DNA from: Limnoperna fortunei
Taxonomy: Eukaryota; Mollusca; Bivalvia; Mytilida; Modiolidae
Assembly (NCBI GenBank): GCA_944474755.1
Contig: OX104120.1
Span: forward strand, 18,215,992-18,279,991
Reading direction: 5' to 3'
DNA: 64,000 nucleotides
Within the stretch, counting starts at the first letter, position 1. Every line of letters starts with the position of its first letter. The position numbers were made by a program, and so were the translations under genes. The notes below the pieces were generated by a model, which was given only the letters and a program-made list of their open reading frames with translations, was not told the DNA's origin and searched no databases. Shown piece after piece: positions 53,287 through 63,337 of the stretch.

Positions 53287-54702
53287 CTATGAAAACATGA
53301 AAAATATTTTCTTAACAAAAATGAAATAATAATTTGAGGAAATAATTAGGACAGACAAAATTAGGTAAATTTGCTGCAGGGAAACAGCCGAAATTCGGAG
53401 GCAAATTCAAGCTAACAAAATCACTGATTACTAGCTGTTATCTTCATTCTAATGCTAGGGCAATAAAAAACTAAATTAACTGATTAAAATTAGAATTTTT
53501 TATTTACTGGCATAACCTCTGTACTTTTTTGCATTAACTTTTTAAGACATAATCATGGAATTGATGCCATTAAATTATTTACGTTGTCCAATCAGGATTG
53601 ACGTTACATAATGAATTTCATTAGAATGACAAATTACTCCATACAAACCTTCTCATTTCTGTTGTTATTAAGAATAGAATAAGAAATATTTCATGTTCAG
53701 TATTTGTTTATATTTTATTTAGCTATCAAATAATTTGTCTAATTGGTTAAAGCCATAAACATCAAATAAAACCATACAAGACGGCTTTTATTTTAATTCA
53801 CTGGGACTAGTATATCAATCTAATTTTAGAATTTATAAAAACTTACAGATTTTGTTGTTTTTGTCCTTTTTTTTTTTTGGTTTTATTTTGTTTTTTATAA
53901 TACATCAATGTTTTGATATATAAACGTAGTGAGTGAGTCTCAAACAGACAGATTGCCTATGGGGTCCTTTGAAAGCAGTATATATACAATCATATCTGTA
54001 TCGACATTTGTTCACTTTTTGAGTGGTGGCACAACTAGGAAAAGTATGATTACCATCCCGTTGGTTTAAAGGTTGCTGCTTGTGATTTCAAATCTTTTTT
54101 TTTTCAATTTTAGCCTTAGCAGATAACACCTCACAACACACGAATGTTTGTCAAGGGTCAGGAAGACCTTTTTTGAGACTTCAGGGTTTGGACATTTTTT
54201 GAACGGGAATTTTCGATTAAAACATAAGCAAGATCTTGGGAAGGGCATTTTTTTCACCTGGAATTCGGGATATAAAGTTACTGGGATTAATTTTTATTGT
54301 TAATCAGGGGTGGAAAAATGTGTTAGTCCAACGCCCGGGGCAGTGAAGTTGTAGCTATGGCATGCTTTTTTTCCATAGAAAAAAGTCTGTTAGCTTTTCT
54401 ATTCAAATAAAAAAAGATTTTTTTATTTTCCTTTTACATCTTGATTGATAGTTTGCCTTTAATTTTGTGTTAATTTTAGCATAACAACATTGAAAGATTA
54501 CTTCCTGGTTAAATCTATTTATGATATCGGAAAAAAATAAATCAATATTCTAATTAGAATCCGAATCATTTCAGTATTTGAAAATAATCGGTTTTGTGTT
54601 TCGATTCAAGCGCTTACTTGTTGTTGTATTAAATCGAGTTGATAAGGTCGCGAATGATAAATGTTGCTCTTCAATTTCAAGCTTATTTCAAGTAAACAGA
54701 AC
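53287..54702. other. Upstream intron, nothing recognised
   Basis: No minus-strand exon with good splice sites was found. The text is AT-rich with T runs near 53867-53880 and 54094-54105. Confidence 0.45.
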
Positions 54703-54819
54703 ATGACCACGGGATTGGAACAGAATAAAAGAAAGGCCACTGATGACGATGATGATAATCGTGAATCTAAAGATAAAAAGTATGACCGTGAAAAACCAAT
54801 ACTTTATTACATGCAATAA
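54703..54819 (+). CDS. Possible short exon or ORF with an acidic-basic N-terminus
   Basis: A 38-codon frame begins 'MTTGLEQNKRKATDDDDD' and continues 'NRESKDKKYDREKP'. The composition (KRK followed by an aspartate run, then charged residues) looks coding-like in an AT-rich area, and a possible donor GTATGA lies after 'SKDKK'. It could be the first exon of an unseen plus-strand gene or a retrocopy. There is no supporting partner exon. Confidence 0.28.
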   Translation: MTTGLEQNKRKATDDDDDNRESKDKKYDREKPILYYMQ

Positions 54820-55863
54820 ATAAAACATCTTGATAAATAAACTGTTTTTATTACAGATAAAATTGCTAATACAACAATGTCAAATATCAATAATATTTTA
54901 ATATTAATAGAAATATGCATACATTTTATTGTCATATACCAGTTACAATATATATTGGTCTCAATTGGGCTTTGAATGAAAACAGCTGGGCTTGGGCATT
55001 AAAAATCTTAAAAAGCCCTGGGCTTGACCTTAAGGAGGAAATTTTACCACCACTGGTTAATGAATTTCAAACCTTACACTGCTACATAGTGATTCCGAAG
55101 ACTATGGAATATCATATTATCACATTTTACAAGAACAGTGAAGTCAGAAAATCCTGATTTTAATTGCGGTCATCTGAAATATAGACTTATAGTATGAAAA
55201 TTAACTGTATGTCAAATTAGAATATATTCAACTTCAGGCATAACAGTAGTAAATGTGTACCAGTAACAAGTTACCTGATTTTGTACCCTACATAAAGTAC
55301 AGTACTGAATACTTCGTTGTGTTCTGATTTGGTATAGTAGGACCTCACGGTATAGATCTATTCATTGTATCGATCTATTTAGTAATCCACTTATTTTCAT
55401 CAACCATAAACAACATAAATAAACAAACTTATCTCTGTTTCCTTTTTGTTATATCCACTGATATTACTAGTCTTTCTATCTCGCCAATTCTGATTGTTAT
55501 CATATTTCATCATGTTTTTAAAATTCAATTTTTTTGGCCATGTTAAAACTATAATTAGATCAATACAATTTTGTAGCTGTAAGCTCCTGCAAAAATTAAG
55601 TTTTAAAAAGTGGTAAGTTTTTCTTAGATCTTGCAAGATAAAATTTTGGTCATTTTTGAACAAAGGTAGTATTTTTACATTCACTGCATTAGAAATTGCA
55701 TGTAAAAGTGGGAGCGTCTCAAAATGTTCTAACTAGCGAAAAAAGGAATTGGTCACGGATATATATGGCATATATTTTTTAAATGGTAAATGAAAGTTTA
55801 TTAATTTCCTAGTCCATGTAAATGCTGATCAATGTTAGAAAGGTATGCAAATCACAGAAATGT
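54820..55863. other. Nothing recognised
   Basis: Open frames at 54915-55157 (+) and 55400-55684 (-) lack recognisable motifs and splice context, so I do not call them. Confidence 0.4.
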
Positions 55864-56170
55864 CGGTACATCGAAAGTGTAAAAACAACCCGAAAAGTGT
55901 AAAAACAACGTGGAAAAGTGTAAAAACAACCATATATGTGGTGAAAACAACTCAGAAATGATAGACATTACCATATATTATGATAATAATCCAATATTTG
56001 TGAAAAAATAATTACGCTTTATCCCACAGAATCGATTTTTGTAACCGCCCGATACGTCCTATATAAGGTCAAATAGCTAGGGGAGAGCACTCCAATTCAT
56101 TGCAATAAAAGTACTAAAAGTGCTGTCAGTAGGAATTATATTGAAAATGGTAATACAGACAAATGATTTA
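55864..56170 (+). repeat. Left 307-bp terminal inverted repeat
   Basis: It begins with three spaced copies of 'gtgtaaaaacaac' (55877-55931) and runs to 'acaaatgattta'. It carries the TATA-like motif described separately. Confidence 0.88.
56060..56067 (+). promoter_or_regulatory. TATA-like motif in the left terminal repeat
   Basis: 'TATATAAG' lies about 100 bases inside the repeat's inner half and points inward. A start about 30 bases downstream would fall near 'gagcactccaattc'. The mirrored site in the right repeat is mutated. Confidence 0.4.
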
Positions 56171-56201
56171 TTTTTGTTTTTATTTAATTTTTAATTTCAG
56201 A

Positions 56202-56363
56202 ATGGACATTTCAACAAAGTTTCATCAATTTATAAAAGAAAAACTGGTTATTATCACAAAAAGACAAAATAGAAGACTGCAGAGACATATTTCTTATTAT
56301 CAAACAACTGTAATAAACGTTCAGTCTATGAACATTGAAAGAGTTGCAATTTTTTGTTTATGA
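56202..56363 (+). CDS. Small ORF downstream of the terminal-repeat promoter (unknown)
   Basis: Fifty-three codons from 'MDISTKFHQFIKEKLVIITK', basic in the middle ('KRQNRRLQRHISYYQ'). It begins right after a good acceptor-like 'tttttaatttcag'. An AATAAA lies at about 56383, shortly after the stop. TATA-like motif, short intron, ORF and polyadenylation signal would make one compact unit. No domain is recognised and it may not be translated. Confidence 0.3.
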   Translation: MDISTKFHQFIKEKLVIITKRQNRRLQRHISYYQTTVINVQSMNIERVAIFCL

Positions 56364-56531
56364 ATATATGCAAACAAAGAGCAATAAAATTTAATGACCT
56401 GTTGTCTTTGTTGGGATCTCTATGTATACTGTGTTATGAAATAAAAATGTTCTGGGATGTTACATCTAAATAAGGAACAATTGAAAAATCTGGAGATAAT
56501 ACATACTAGAACAAAAACACAAGACACAGTA

Positions 56532-56703
56532 GAGTGTGTCTCTAAACTGTTGACACTGGACATATTTTATCTTTAAGATTTCTGCCATAATTGTTGGCTT
56601 TACGTCTTCCCAAGACTGACTTGGCCGAATCATCTTGCCTAATGCTTTCGCCGTCTTTGCATCCTTCGCCTGTATTATTTCAGCATTAGAGAACGTGAGA
56701 ATG
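56532..56703 (-). pseudogene. NADAR (YbiA-like) domain fragment
   Basis: The minus strand reads 'FSNAEIIQAKDAKTAKALGK', then 'SWEDVKPTIMAEILKIKYVQ' and 'CQQFRDTL'. The order A-x-x-I-x-x-AKDA-xx-AK-x-LG, W-x-x-x-K-x-x-IM-x-x-IL-x-x-KY-x-Q and F-R-D-T-L is the conserved C-terminal half of the NADAR family. Members are N-glycosidases or ADP-ribose-related enzymes. The N-terminal half with the first conserved block is missing and the text stops matching after 'FRDTL'. It is a captured, truncated piece. Confidence 0.65.
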
Positions 56704-57245
56704 TTGTGCGAAAGCAATGGGAAACCCCACAAATGGCAGGATCCCAACAACTGTCGTGGAAAGGTCTCGGTTCACTTTAATGGTTACCCTGGTGGTGCTG
56801 TCATTAAGTTGACTACTGCAGTGGAAGCGGGCCTTTTTCTGCATTATTTGCCTGCTGTGGTAATATGTCAGATAGGCGGCAACGACTGCAAGCAAATTAT
56901 TTGACAGTAAAACGTTTGAGAATGAACTGGATCGCTTCATTGCAATATGCCACAAATGGAATGTTGCACTGATATTCATGTCAGTTCTCAAACGTTCGAA
57001 GCCGCGTCATTGTACGGCCGATGTATACAGTAAACGGCGAGACGAAGTAAATGAAATGTATAAGAGAAAAAGCTCTCAGTATAATTTTGTTGACTTTTTT
57101 CAAACCTATTAATGTATACAGGCCGGACCATGAAGCGGCAGACGGTGTCCATTTTAATGAAACTGGATATCTTGCTTTTTTCGTTGCCTTGAGAAAGGCA
57201 CTTAGTTGGTTTATTAATAAAATTAAAAAACCAATTAAGAGCTAA
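56701..57245 (+). pseudogene. SGNH-hydrolase-like domain fragment, frameshifted
   Basis: Three frames in succession give 'FNGYPGGAVIKL' and 'LPAVVICQIGGNDCKQ' (to 56904), then 'FENELDRFIAICHKWNVALI' to 'YNFVDFFQTY' (56912-57112), then 'ADGVHFNETGYLAFF' (57123-57245). The GGND motif is block III and 'DGVHF' is the Asp-x-x-His of block V of SGNH/GDSL hydrolases. The block I serine is absent because the fragment begins after it. At about 56700 it abuts the oppositely oriented NADAR fragment. SGNH-type domains also occur in some retrotransposon proteins, a possible source. It is non-functional as it stands. Confidence 0.68.
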
Positions 57246-57615
57246 TTTCATAGCAACGCATTCATAAGGACGTCAATTTGCCGGCAGTGTAAAGAATAAT
57301 TCTTTTACTTTTCGGTTGTTTAAAGAGTGTATTTCACACAAAGTATTTATTGACTTTTTTTTGGTTTCATGTTGTACATTTGCTAATATCAGAGCAACGC
57401 ATTCATAAGGACGCAATAATTGGCCGGCAGTGTAAAGAATAATTCAACATTTTACTTTTCGGTTATTTAAAGAGTGTATTTCCCACAAATTATGTATTAA
57501 TTTTTCTTGTTTTATTTCAGGTTTTACATGGGATAATTTCAAAGCACTGCATTCATAAGATTGGCCGGCAGTGTAAAGAATAATTCAAAATTTTACTTTT
57601 CGGTTATTACAAATT
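57243..57615. repeat. Three tandem copies of a 141-150-bp unit
   Basis: Each unit contains 'gca.cgcattcataag', 'ttggccggcagtgtaaagaa' and 'ttttacttttcggtt'. Units start near 57253, 57394 and 57544. Confidence 0.85.
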
Positions 57616-57708
57616 CTCTAAACATTTTGGTGTAATATTTTTTTCTTTAATCATGATAATGAAACTTTTACTTTAGTGGTGAATAAGACAGCAAGCGGTG
57701 ACACGAAT

Positions 57709-57772
57709 TACCGGAATCCACCGTTTTTACCGGAATCCACCGGAATCCACTTTGATTTACCGGAATCCACTT
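57709..57772. repeat. Short repeats of 'taccggaatccac'
   Basis: Four closely spaced copies of 'ccggaatccac' occur, three of them preceded by 'tta' or 'ttta'. The open frame of 116 codons from 57676 runs through them and shows no recognisable domain. Confidence 0.7.
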
Positions 57773-57779
57773 CAAAAAT

Positions 57780-58832
57780 TGTTATTCATATGATATTTAA
57801 GTGTTTAATCACTTCAATTTGTTATTATTCATGGTTCTCACTGTTTGTCATAAAAAGTAAAGAGATATACGTTCAAATTAAGAAATTAAATCGAAGAAAG
57901 TCGCTCTATATGTTCTATACGAAGAGAACGGAGATAATCTATTTAAATACATTTATTTTATGTGACAATGACATAAATGGTCGTATGAGGACATACATAA
58001 ATGAAGGAGATATTAATATTTACTAGCGTATATAATATTATATTCTAAAAATGAAAAATAAAGACGTTATCGATTAATTTGTCGGCACGTGCCAGAAGTT
58101 TGGCTACCAATTGTTAATTGACACCCCGCAAGGCCCATAACAAGTGTTACCAACATAAACAATGACGATTAATGCAGCGCGAGTTAATTCTTGAATTAAC
58201 ACAATGATTGAGCTGTAATAAGTTGTAATAAAGGTTTTGATTACAATTATTGATGTATTAATTGTTGAACACTGAGTAATTTATGTTTTATAATTACCAG
58301 ACAATAGTTTGTATTAACCCACGACCGACAGAAAAAAAATTGTTTTTGCAAAACAATAAATGGTTAGAGCGTTATTGTCAGTAAAAACGGCTTCTTTTGA
58401 AGAAAGTTACAACAAGAAACCATACAATTTTCTGAAATCAAGATTGTTTTAATTACCGTTAAAGAAAGTAATATACGCTCGATTTTTTCAAAGTCTTATA
58501 ACATATATCTCCACAGTCTCGTTCTGTCAAATAATAAAAGACGAGAAAGAACTAGACAATTGTGTTGATCTATGATAAACCAAAGGTAAAAAACAATGTC
58601 AGAGGAAACGTAAGTCGAAGACAACTACAATTTCAATTAAAAAACAAAGGACCACAGATATATCCATATATTTTTAGCGGGTGACAGTATTTTTCCCGAC
58701 AGTAAATTTTTTTTGACAGTACTTATATGTCACGGTGGCCTATTGAAGATTAACATTGTAAATGAAATTGAGGTATAATGATATAACTTGAAAAATAAAA
58801 CAGCAGATTGATATAGTAAATTGCAACGTAGT
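57780..58832. other. Interior of the long-repeat element, nothing recognised
   Basis: AT-rich stretch between the short repeats and the satellite. No domain or splice-supported exon is seen. Confidence 0.4.
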
Positions 58833-59395
58833 ACGTTAGCGGACAACGAAAATTGACCCGAAACGTATGCAGGTATCTTAGTAGTTTTAAAATTGAAAAA
58901 TAAGCATTTAACTAATTGTTACGCGAACTACGACAGATGTCCCGAGCCTTGTGCAGGATGTCTTAGTAGTTTTAAATTTGAACATTAAAACTTAACTAAT
59001 TGTTACGCGGACTAACACGGATGTCCCGAGCCTTGTGCAGGATGTCTTAGTAGTTTTAAATTTGAACATTAAAATTTAACTAATTGTTACGCGGACTAGG
59101 ACGGATGTCCCGAGCCTTGTGCAGGATGTCTTAGTAGTTTTAAATTTGAACATTAAAACTTAACTAATTGTTACGCGGACTAACACGGATGTCCCGAGCC
59201 TTGTGCAGGATGTCTTAGTAGTTTTAAATTTGAACATTAAAATTTAACTAATTGTTACGCGGACTAGGACGGATGTCCCGAGCCTTGTGCAGGATGTCTT
59301 AGTAGTTTAAATTTGAACAACAAAACTTAACTAATTGTTACGCGGACTAAGACGGATGTCCCGAGCCTTGTGCAGGATTTCTTAGTAGTTTAACT
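58833..59395. repeat. 84-bp satellite array, about six and a half copies
   Basis: The mark 'tgttacgcggacta' recurs at 84-bp steps (58918, 59002, 59086, 59170, 59254), the last step being 83. Each unit includes 'tgtcccgagccttgtgcagg' and 'cttagtagttttaaatttg'. The first copy is diverged. Neighbouring units alternate between 'aacacgg' and 'aggacgg', giving a 168-bp higher-order period. Confidence 0.93.
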
Positions 59396-59459
59396 TAAAA
59401 AAAACCCAAAAAACTAATACCTTGGTCTACTTCTTTGCAATATTATAAGCAATACCAAG

Positions 59460-59460
59460 C

Positions 59461-59557
<97 letters not shown>
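59460..59557. repeat. (AAT)n microsatellite, about 32 units
   Basis: Uninterrupted AAT triplets. On the other strand they create a spurious poly-isoleucine frame. Confidence 0.97.
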
Positions 59558-59559
<2 letters not shown>

Positions 59560-59943
59560 TGTACTTTTCTATAAATAAATTATAACTCATATAGTTAGAA
59601 AACAAACAGACTTAAATGAATAAATATATAAACACCCATGACCCTACCCCACATGCTCATAGCCTTGACATGGTGTGGGGGCTCTTAATTATTTACAATT
59701 ATAATTTCAATTGTGTCGACTTAAAGGTCAATTAACATATCATTGTAATTGTAACTAATTTTGTCTAATATGAGCTACTAACAAGGATGACATATTTAAA
59801 ATATTTTAATAACAACAGAGACATATAATTACATGTAATACCAAGAATGCAAAGCTTTGAATGAAAATATATATATTTAAAGATATATATATATTTAAAA
59901 AATATCATTATAAAACTATAGACATTATTTTTATTTCACACAT

Positions 59944-60250
59944 TAAATCATTTGTCTCTATTACCATTTTCAATATAATTCCTACTGACAGCACTTTTAG
60001 TACTTTTATTGCAATGAATTGGAGTGCTCTCCCCTAGCTATTTGACCTAATATAGGACGTATCGGGCGGTTACAAAAATCGATTCTGTGGAATAAAGCGT
60101 AATTATTTTTTCACAAATATTGGATTATTATCATAATATATGGTAATATCTATCATTTCTGAGTTGTTTTCACCACATATATGGTTGTTTTTACACTATT
60201 CCACGTTGTTTTTACACTTTTCGGGTTGTTTTTACACTTTCGATGTACCC
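59944..60250 (-). repeat. Right 307-bp terminal inverted repeat
   Basis: Reverse complement of 55864-56170. One difference falls inside the TATA-like motif (TATATTA here). Confidence 0.88.
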
Positions 60251-61071
60251 CAGAAATGTTAGTGTTTTCGACTAGCCAAAACATTTATTACCTTCAGCTG
60301 GCTTCAGGTTGATCTACTTCTCAATTTTGGCAATATTGACAATATATGGACAATTTTTTTATTGATTAACATTTCTAAATTTCTCGGAAATATGAGAAAA
60401 TGTCGTTTTTTTTTACCGGGAATTCGGGATTTTTCTCATTTTTTTATCGGGAATTTGGATAGGAGTGGACACCTCCTCCCCTCCCGCTTTGTCCAAAAGT
60501 GTATTTTGCTGATACTTCTCTGTTAAATATCTACATAAACTATAGATTGATAAGGAGCTTATATTCTGAACCATTTGTTTTTCTTACGTTCAAGAAAAAT
60601 CTAGAAGTCCAGTTCTAAACTGAGTTCAACATAACATCTAAATTTCGTATTTCATCGATGGCGGATAGTTTCGAAATACTTCTTTATTGGATTGATGTCA
60701 TACATAGTTTATTTACTTTTTGTATTCTTGTTCTTCGTGCTCTCAACAAACGATCTGGTGCCTGGTGGTATCAGTTTCATCCTTAAATCAGCATCCAGCA
60801 TCCGAAGAACTTTGTTCTTTATTTGTTCAAAATTTGCAGACGACGGAGGGTGAATAAAGTGAAAAAACTACTTCCAGTAAGACTTGAAATATAATCCGGA
60901 TTTAACTTACAGATTAAATATTTTAATTTCAAATGAATATTCAAAACATAATGTTTGTGAACGGTAATAATTTAACCCATATCTTGCCCTGCAGGCAGAT
61001 ACGAATCTCAATTGAAAATATATATATAATATCCATATCTGCCGTGGAGGGGTGCAATAAGGCAACCAAGT
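60251..61071. other. Spacer between the long-repeat element and the LINE
   Basis: Apart from the short frame at 60709-60867 I see nothing defined. 'ccgggaattcgggattt' near 60416 resembles 'cctggaattcgggatat' near 54257. Confidence 0.4.
60709..60867 (-). CDS. Possible 3' coding fragment (unknown)
   Basis: After an in-frame stop, the minus strand is open for about 52 codons with coding-like composition, for example 'FEQIKNKVLRMLDADLRMKL' and 'PPGTRSFVESTKNKN', ending in TAA. No start, splice partner or family is recognised. It could be the end of a decayed mobile-element or host gene. Confidence 0.28.
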   Translation of the reverse strand, partial: FFHFIHPPSSANFEQIKNKVLRMLDADLRMKLIPPGTRSFVESTKNKNTKSK

Positions 61072-61257
61072 CAGATATTATACAGAACTATCAAATCTTG
61101 GAATGATCATTTAAACCTACAACGTGACTTAGATTCACTACAAAAATGGGCAAATACCTGGGGGATGAAGTTTAATAACAAAATGCTACGTCATGACAAT
61201 CCATCGTAAAAAAACATCCGTCAATATTTAAATACTCTTTAAACCATCATATTTTAG

Positions 61258-62094
61258 TATGGAACGCCAAATTAACATATATTCAATTAATTGTACCTAT
61301 CTTCAAATATTGAAGATATCTTCAATTGAATTATACCTATCTTCAATTCAATTATAGATATCTTCAATTCAATTATACCTATCTTCAATTCAATTGTACC
61401 TAGGTACAATTCAGCACAATTGAAGATATCTTCAATTCAATTGTACCTATCTTCAATTCAATTATAGATATCTTCAATTGAATTGAACCTATCTTCAATC
61501 GAATTGAACCTATCTTCAATCGAATTGAACCTATCTTCAATCGAATTGAACCTATCTTCAATTGAATTAAACCTATCTTCAATTCAATTGTGCCTAGGTA
61601 TCTTCAATTGCACTTAATCAAATTTGTATTATAATATAATTCAATTGAAAATAGGTGTAATTCAATTGAAGATAGGTGTAATTGAATTGAAGATATCTTC
61701 AAATGAATTGAAGATATCTTCAAATGAATTGAAGATATCTTCAAATGAATTGGAGATATCTCCAAATGAATTATGGAGATGTTGGAATTAGACCTATCTT
61801 CAAGTGAATTAAAGATATCTTCAATTCAATTGAAGATAGGTGTAATTGAATTGAAGATATCTTCAAATAAATTGAAGATATCTTCAAATGAATCAATTAA
61901 ATTGCACCTAGGTATAATTCATTTGAAGATAGGTTCAATTGATATGAAGATATCTTTAATTATTTGAAGATAGGTACAATTGAATTGAAGATATCTTCAA
62001 TTTATTTGAAGATATCTTCAAATGATTGAAGATATCTTCAATTATTTGAAGATAGGTACAATTAATTGAATATATGTTAATTTGGCGTTCCATA
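61258..62094. mobile_element. Foldback MITE copy B, inserted in the LINE
   Basis: Ends 'tatggaacgcc' and 'ggcgttccata', flanked by 'ttttag' on both sides (61252-61257 and 62095-62100). The interior has the same chain of 'gaagatatcttc' palindromes as copy A and is near-identical to it in inverse orientation. Confidence 0.94.
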
Positions 62095-62301
62095 TTTTAG
62101 AACAGGTCGATGAAAATCCCTATCTAGGCGTAATAATTAATGTAAATCTCAAATGGAGCACACATATATCCAAAATCTGTAATCGAGAAAATAGCATCCT
62201 AGGCTTTATTCGTAGAAATCTTAAACACAGTAGTGTATCGTTTAAAGAAACAGCCTATACGTCGTTAGTTCGTTCGATACTATAATACGCATGCACAGAA
62301 T

Positions 62302-62904
62302 TATGGAACGCCAAATTAACATATATTCAATTAATTGTACCTATCTTCAAATATTGAAGATATCTTCAATTGAATTATACCTATCTTCAATTCAATTATA
62401 CCTATCTTCAATTCAATTGTACCTAGGTACAATTCAGCACAATTAAAGATATCTTCAATTTATAATATAATTCAATTGAAGATAGGTGTAATTCAATTGA
62501 AGATAGGTGTAATTGAATTGAAGATATCTTCAAATGAATTGAAGATATCTTCAAATGAATTGGAGATATCTCCAAATGAATTATGGAGATGTTGGAATTA
62601 GACCTATCTTCAAGTGAATTAAAGATATCTTCAATTCAATTGAAGATAGGTGTAATTGAATTGAAGATATCTTCAAATGAATTGAAGATATCTTCCAATG
62701 AATCAATTAAATTGCACCTAGGTATAATTCATTTGAAGATAGGTTCAATTGATATGAAGATATCTTTAATTATTTGAAGATAGGTACAATTGAATTGAAG
62801 ATATCTTCAATTTATTTGAAGATATCTTCAAATGATTGAAGATATCTTCAATTATTTGAAGATAGGTACAATTAATTGAATATATGTTAATTTGGCGTTC
62901 CATA
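62302..62904. mobile_element. Foldback MITE copy C, inserted in the LINE
   Basis: Same ends and interior as copy B but about 234 bp shorter through internal loss. It is flanked by 'cagaat' on both sides (62296-62301 and 62905-62910). Confidence 0.94.
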
Positions 62905-63337
62905 CAGAATGGGACCCATACCTTCAAAAAGATATCATTCTGTTAGAAAGTGTGCAGCGTCGGGCCGCCAGACTTGTCAAAAACAATTATAACAATAAAA
63001 GTAGTATCACCGAAATGATGAACAGCCTAGGTTGGAAGCCGCTAGCTGAACGCCGTAGAGAATTACGTCGCACTCTACTTTTTAAAATCTTGAACGACCT
63101 GGTAGTGCTACCCACTGACCCACTGGACTTTATCTAAACCCAAGTAAACAAAGGAAATCAAACTCAAAAGCATTGAATTATATACATTGTTACACTGATA
63201 CTTTAAAAAATTCATTTGTACCGAGAACAATTAAAGACTGGAACTCTATGGCAGATCAGTGTGTTACAGCGAAATCTTTATCTCAATTTAAATCAGAATT
63301 ATTAATTTTGAATCCCATATCTGCTCAGCGCGATTAA

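Larger units (their letters stand above)
55864..60250. mobile_element. 4.4-kb element with 307-bp inverted repeats and gene fragments
   Basis: The left (55864-56170) and right (59944-60250) ends are inverted copies with roughly seven mismatches by eye. The outer flanks both read 'cagaaatgt' (55855-55863 and 60251-60259), a probable 9-bp target duplication. Long inverted repeats plus a 9-bp duplication are the hallmark of Mutator-like elements, but I see no transposase, so the class is an inference. Inside are a possible small gene, NADAR-like and SGNH-like fragments, three copies of a 145-bp repeat, an 84-bp satellite and an (AAT)n tract. This resembles a non-autonomous element that has captured gene pieces. 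Confidence 0.8.
61072..63337 (+). pseudogene. 5'-truncated non-LTR retrotransposon (LINE) ORF2 end
   Basis: The fragment starts just after where the YADD box would be ('LYRTIKSWNDHLNLQRDLDS', 'LQKWANTWGMKFN'). It continues past MITE B with 'NPYLGVIINVNLKWSTHISK' and 'NSILGFIRRNLKHSS', and past MITE C with 'EWDPYLQKDIILLESVQRRA' and 'LGWKPLAERRRELRRTLLFK'. It ends near 63337 after 'SFVPRTIKDWNSMADQCVTA'. This order is that of the RT thumb and C-terminal part of jockey/CR1-like elements. Small frameshifts occur near 61180-61230 and 63130. It is dead. Confidence 0.85.

Noticed and set aside
55400..55684. Minus-strand frame of 94 codons as a further host-gene exon
   Set aside because: No suitable acceptor and donor pair and no cysteine-rich pattern fitting the upstream part of the gene.
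56635..56700. N-terminal extension of the SGNH-like frame
   Set aside because: This part is antisense to the NADAR-like fragment and has no SGNH motif, so I start the SGNH call at about 56701.
59414..59605. Open frame of mostly isoleucine
   Set aside because: It is the (AAT)n microsatellite read on the minus strand, not a gene.
61400..61582. '[11 protein letters not shown]'-type repetitive frames here and at 36142, 61773 and 62583
   Set aside because: They are translations of the palindromic MITE interior and have no independent support as proteins.
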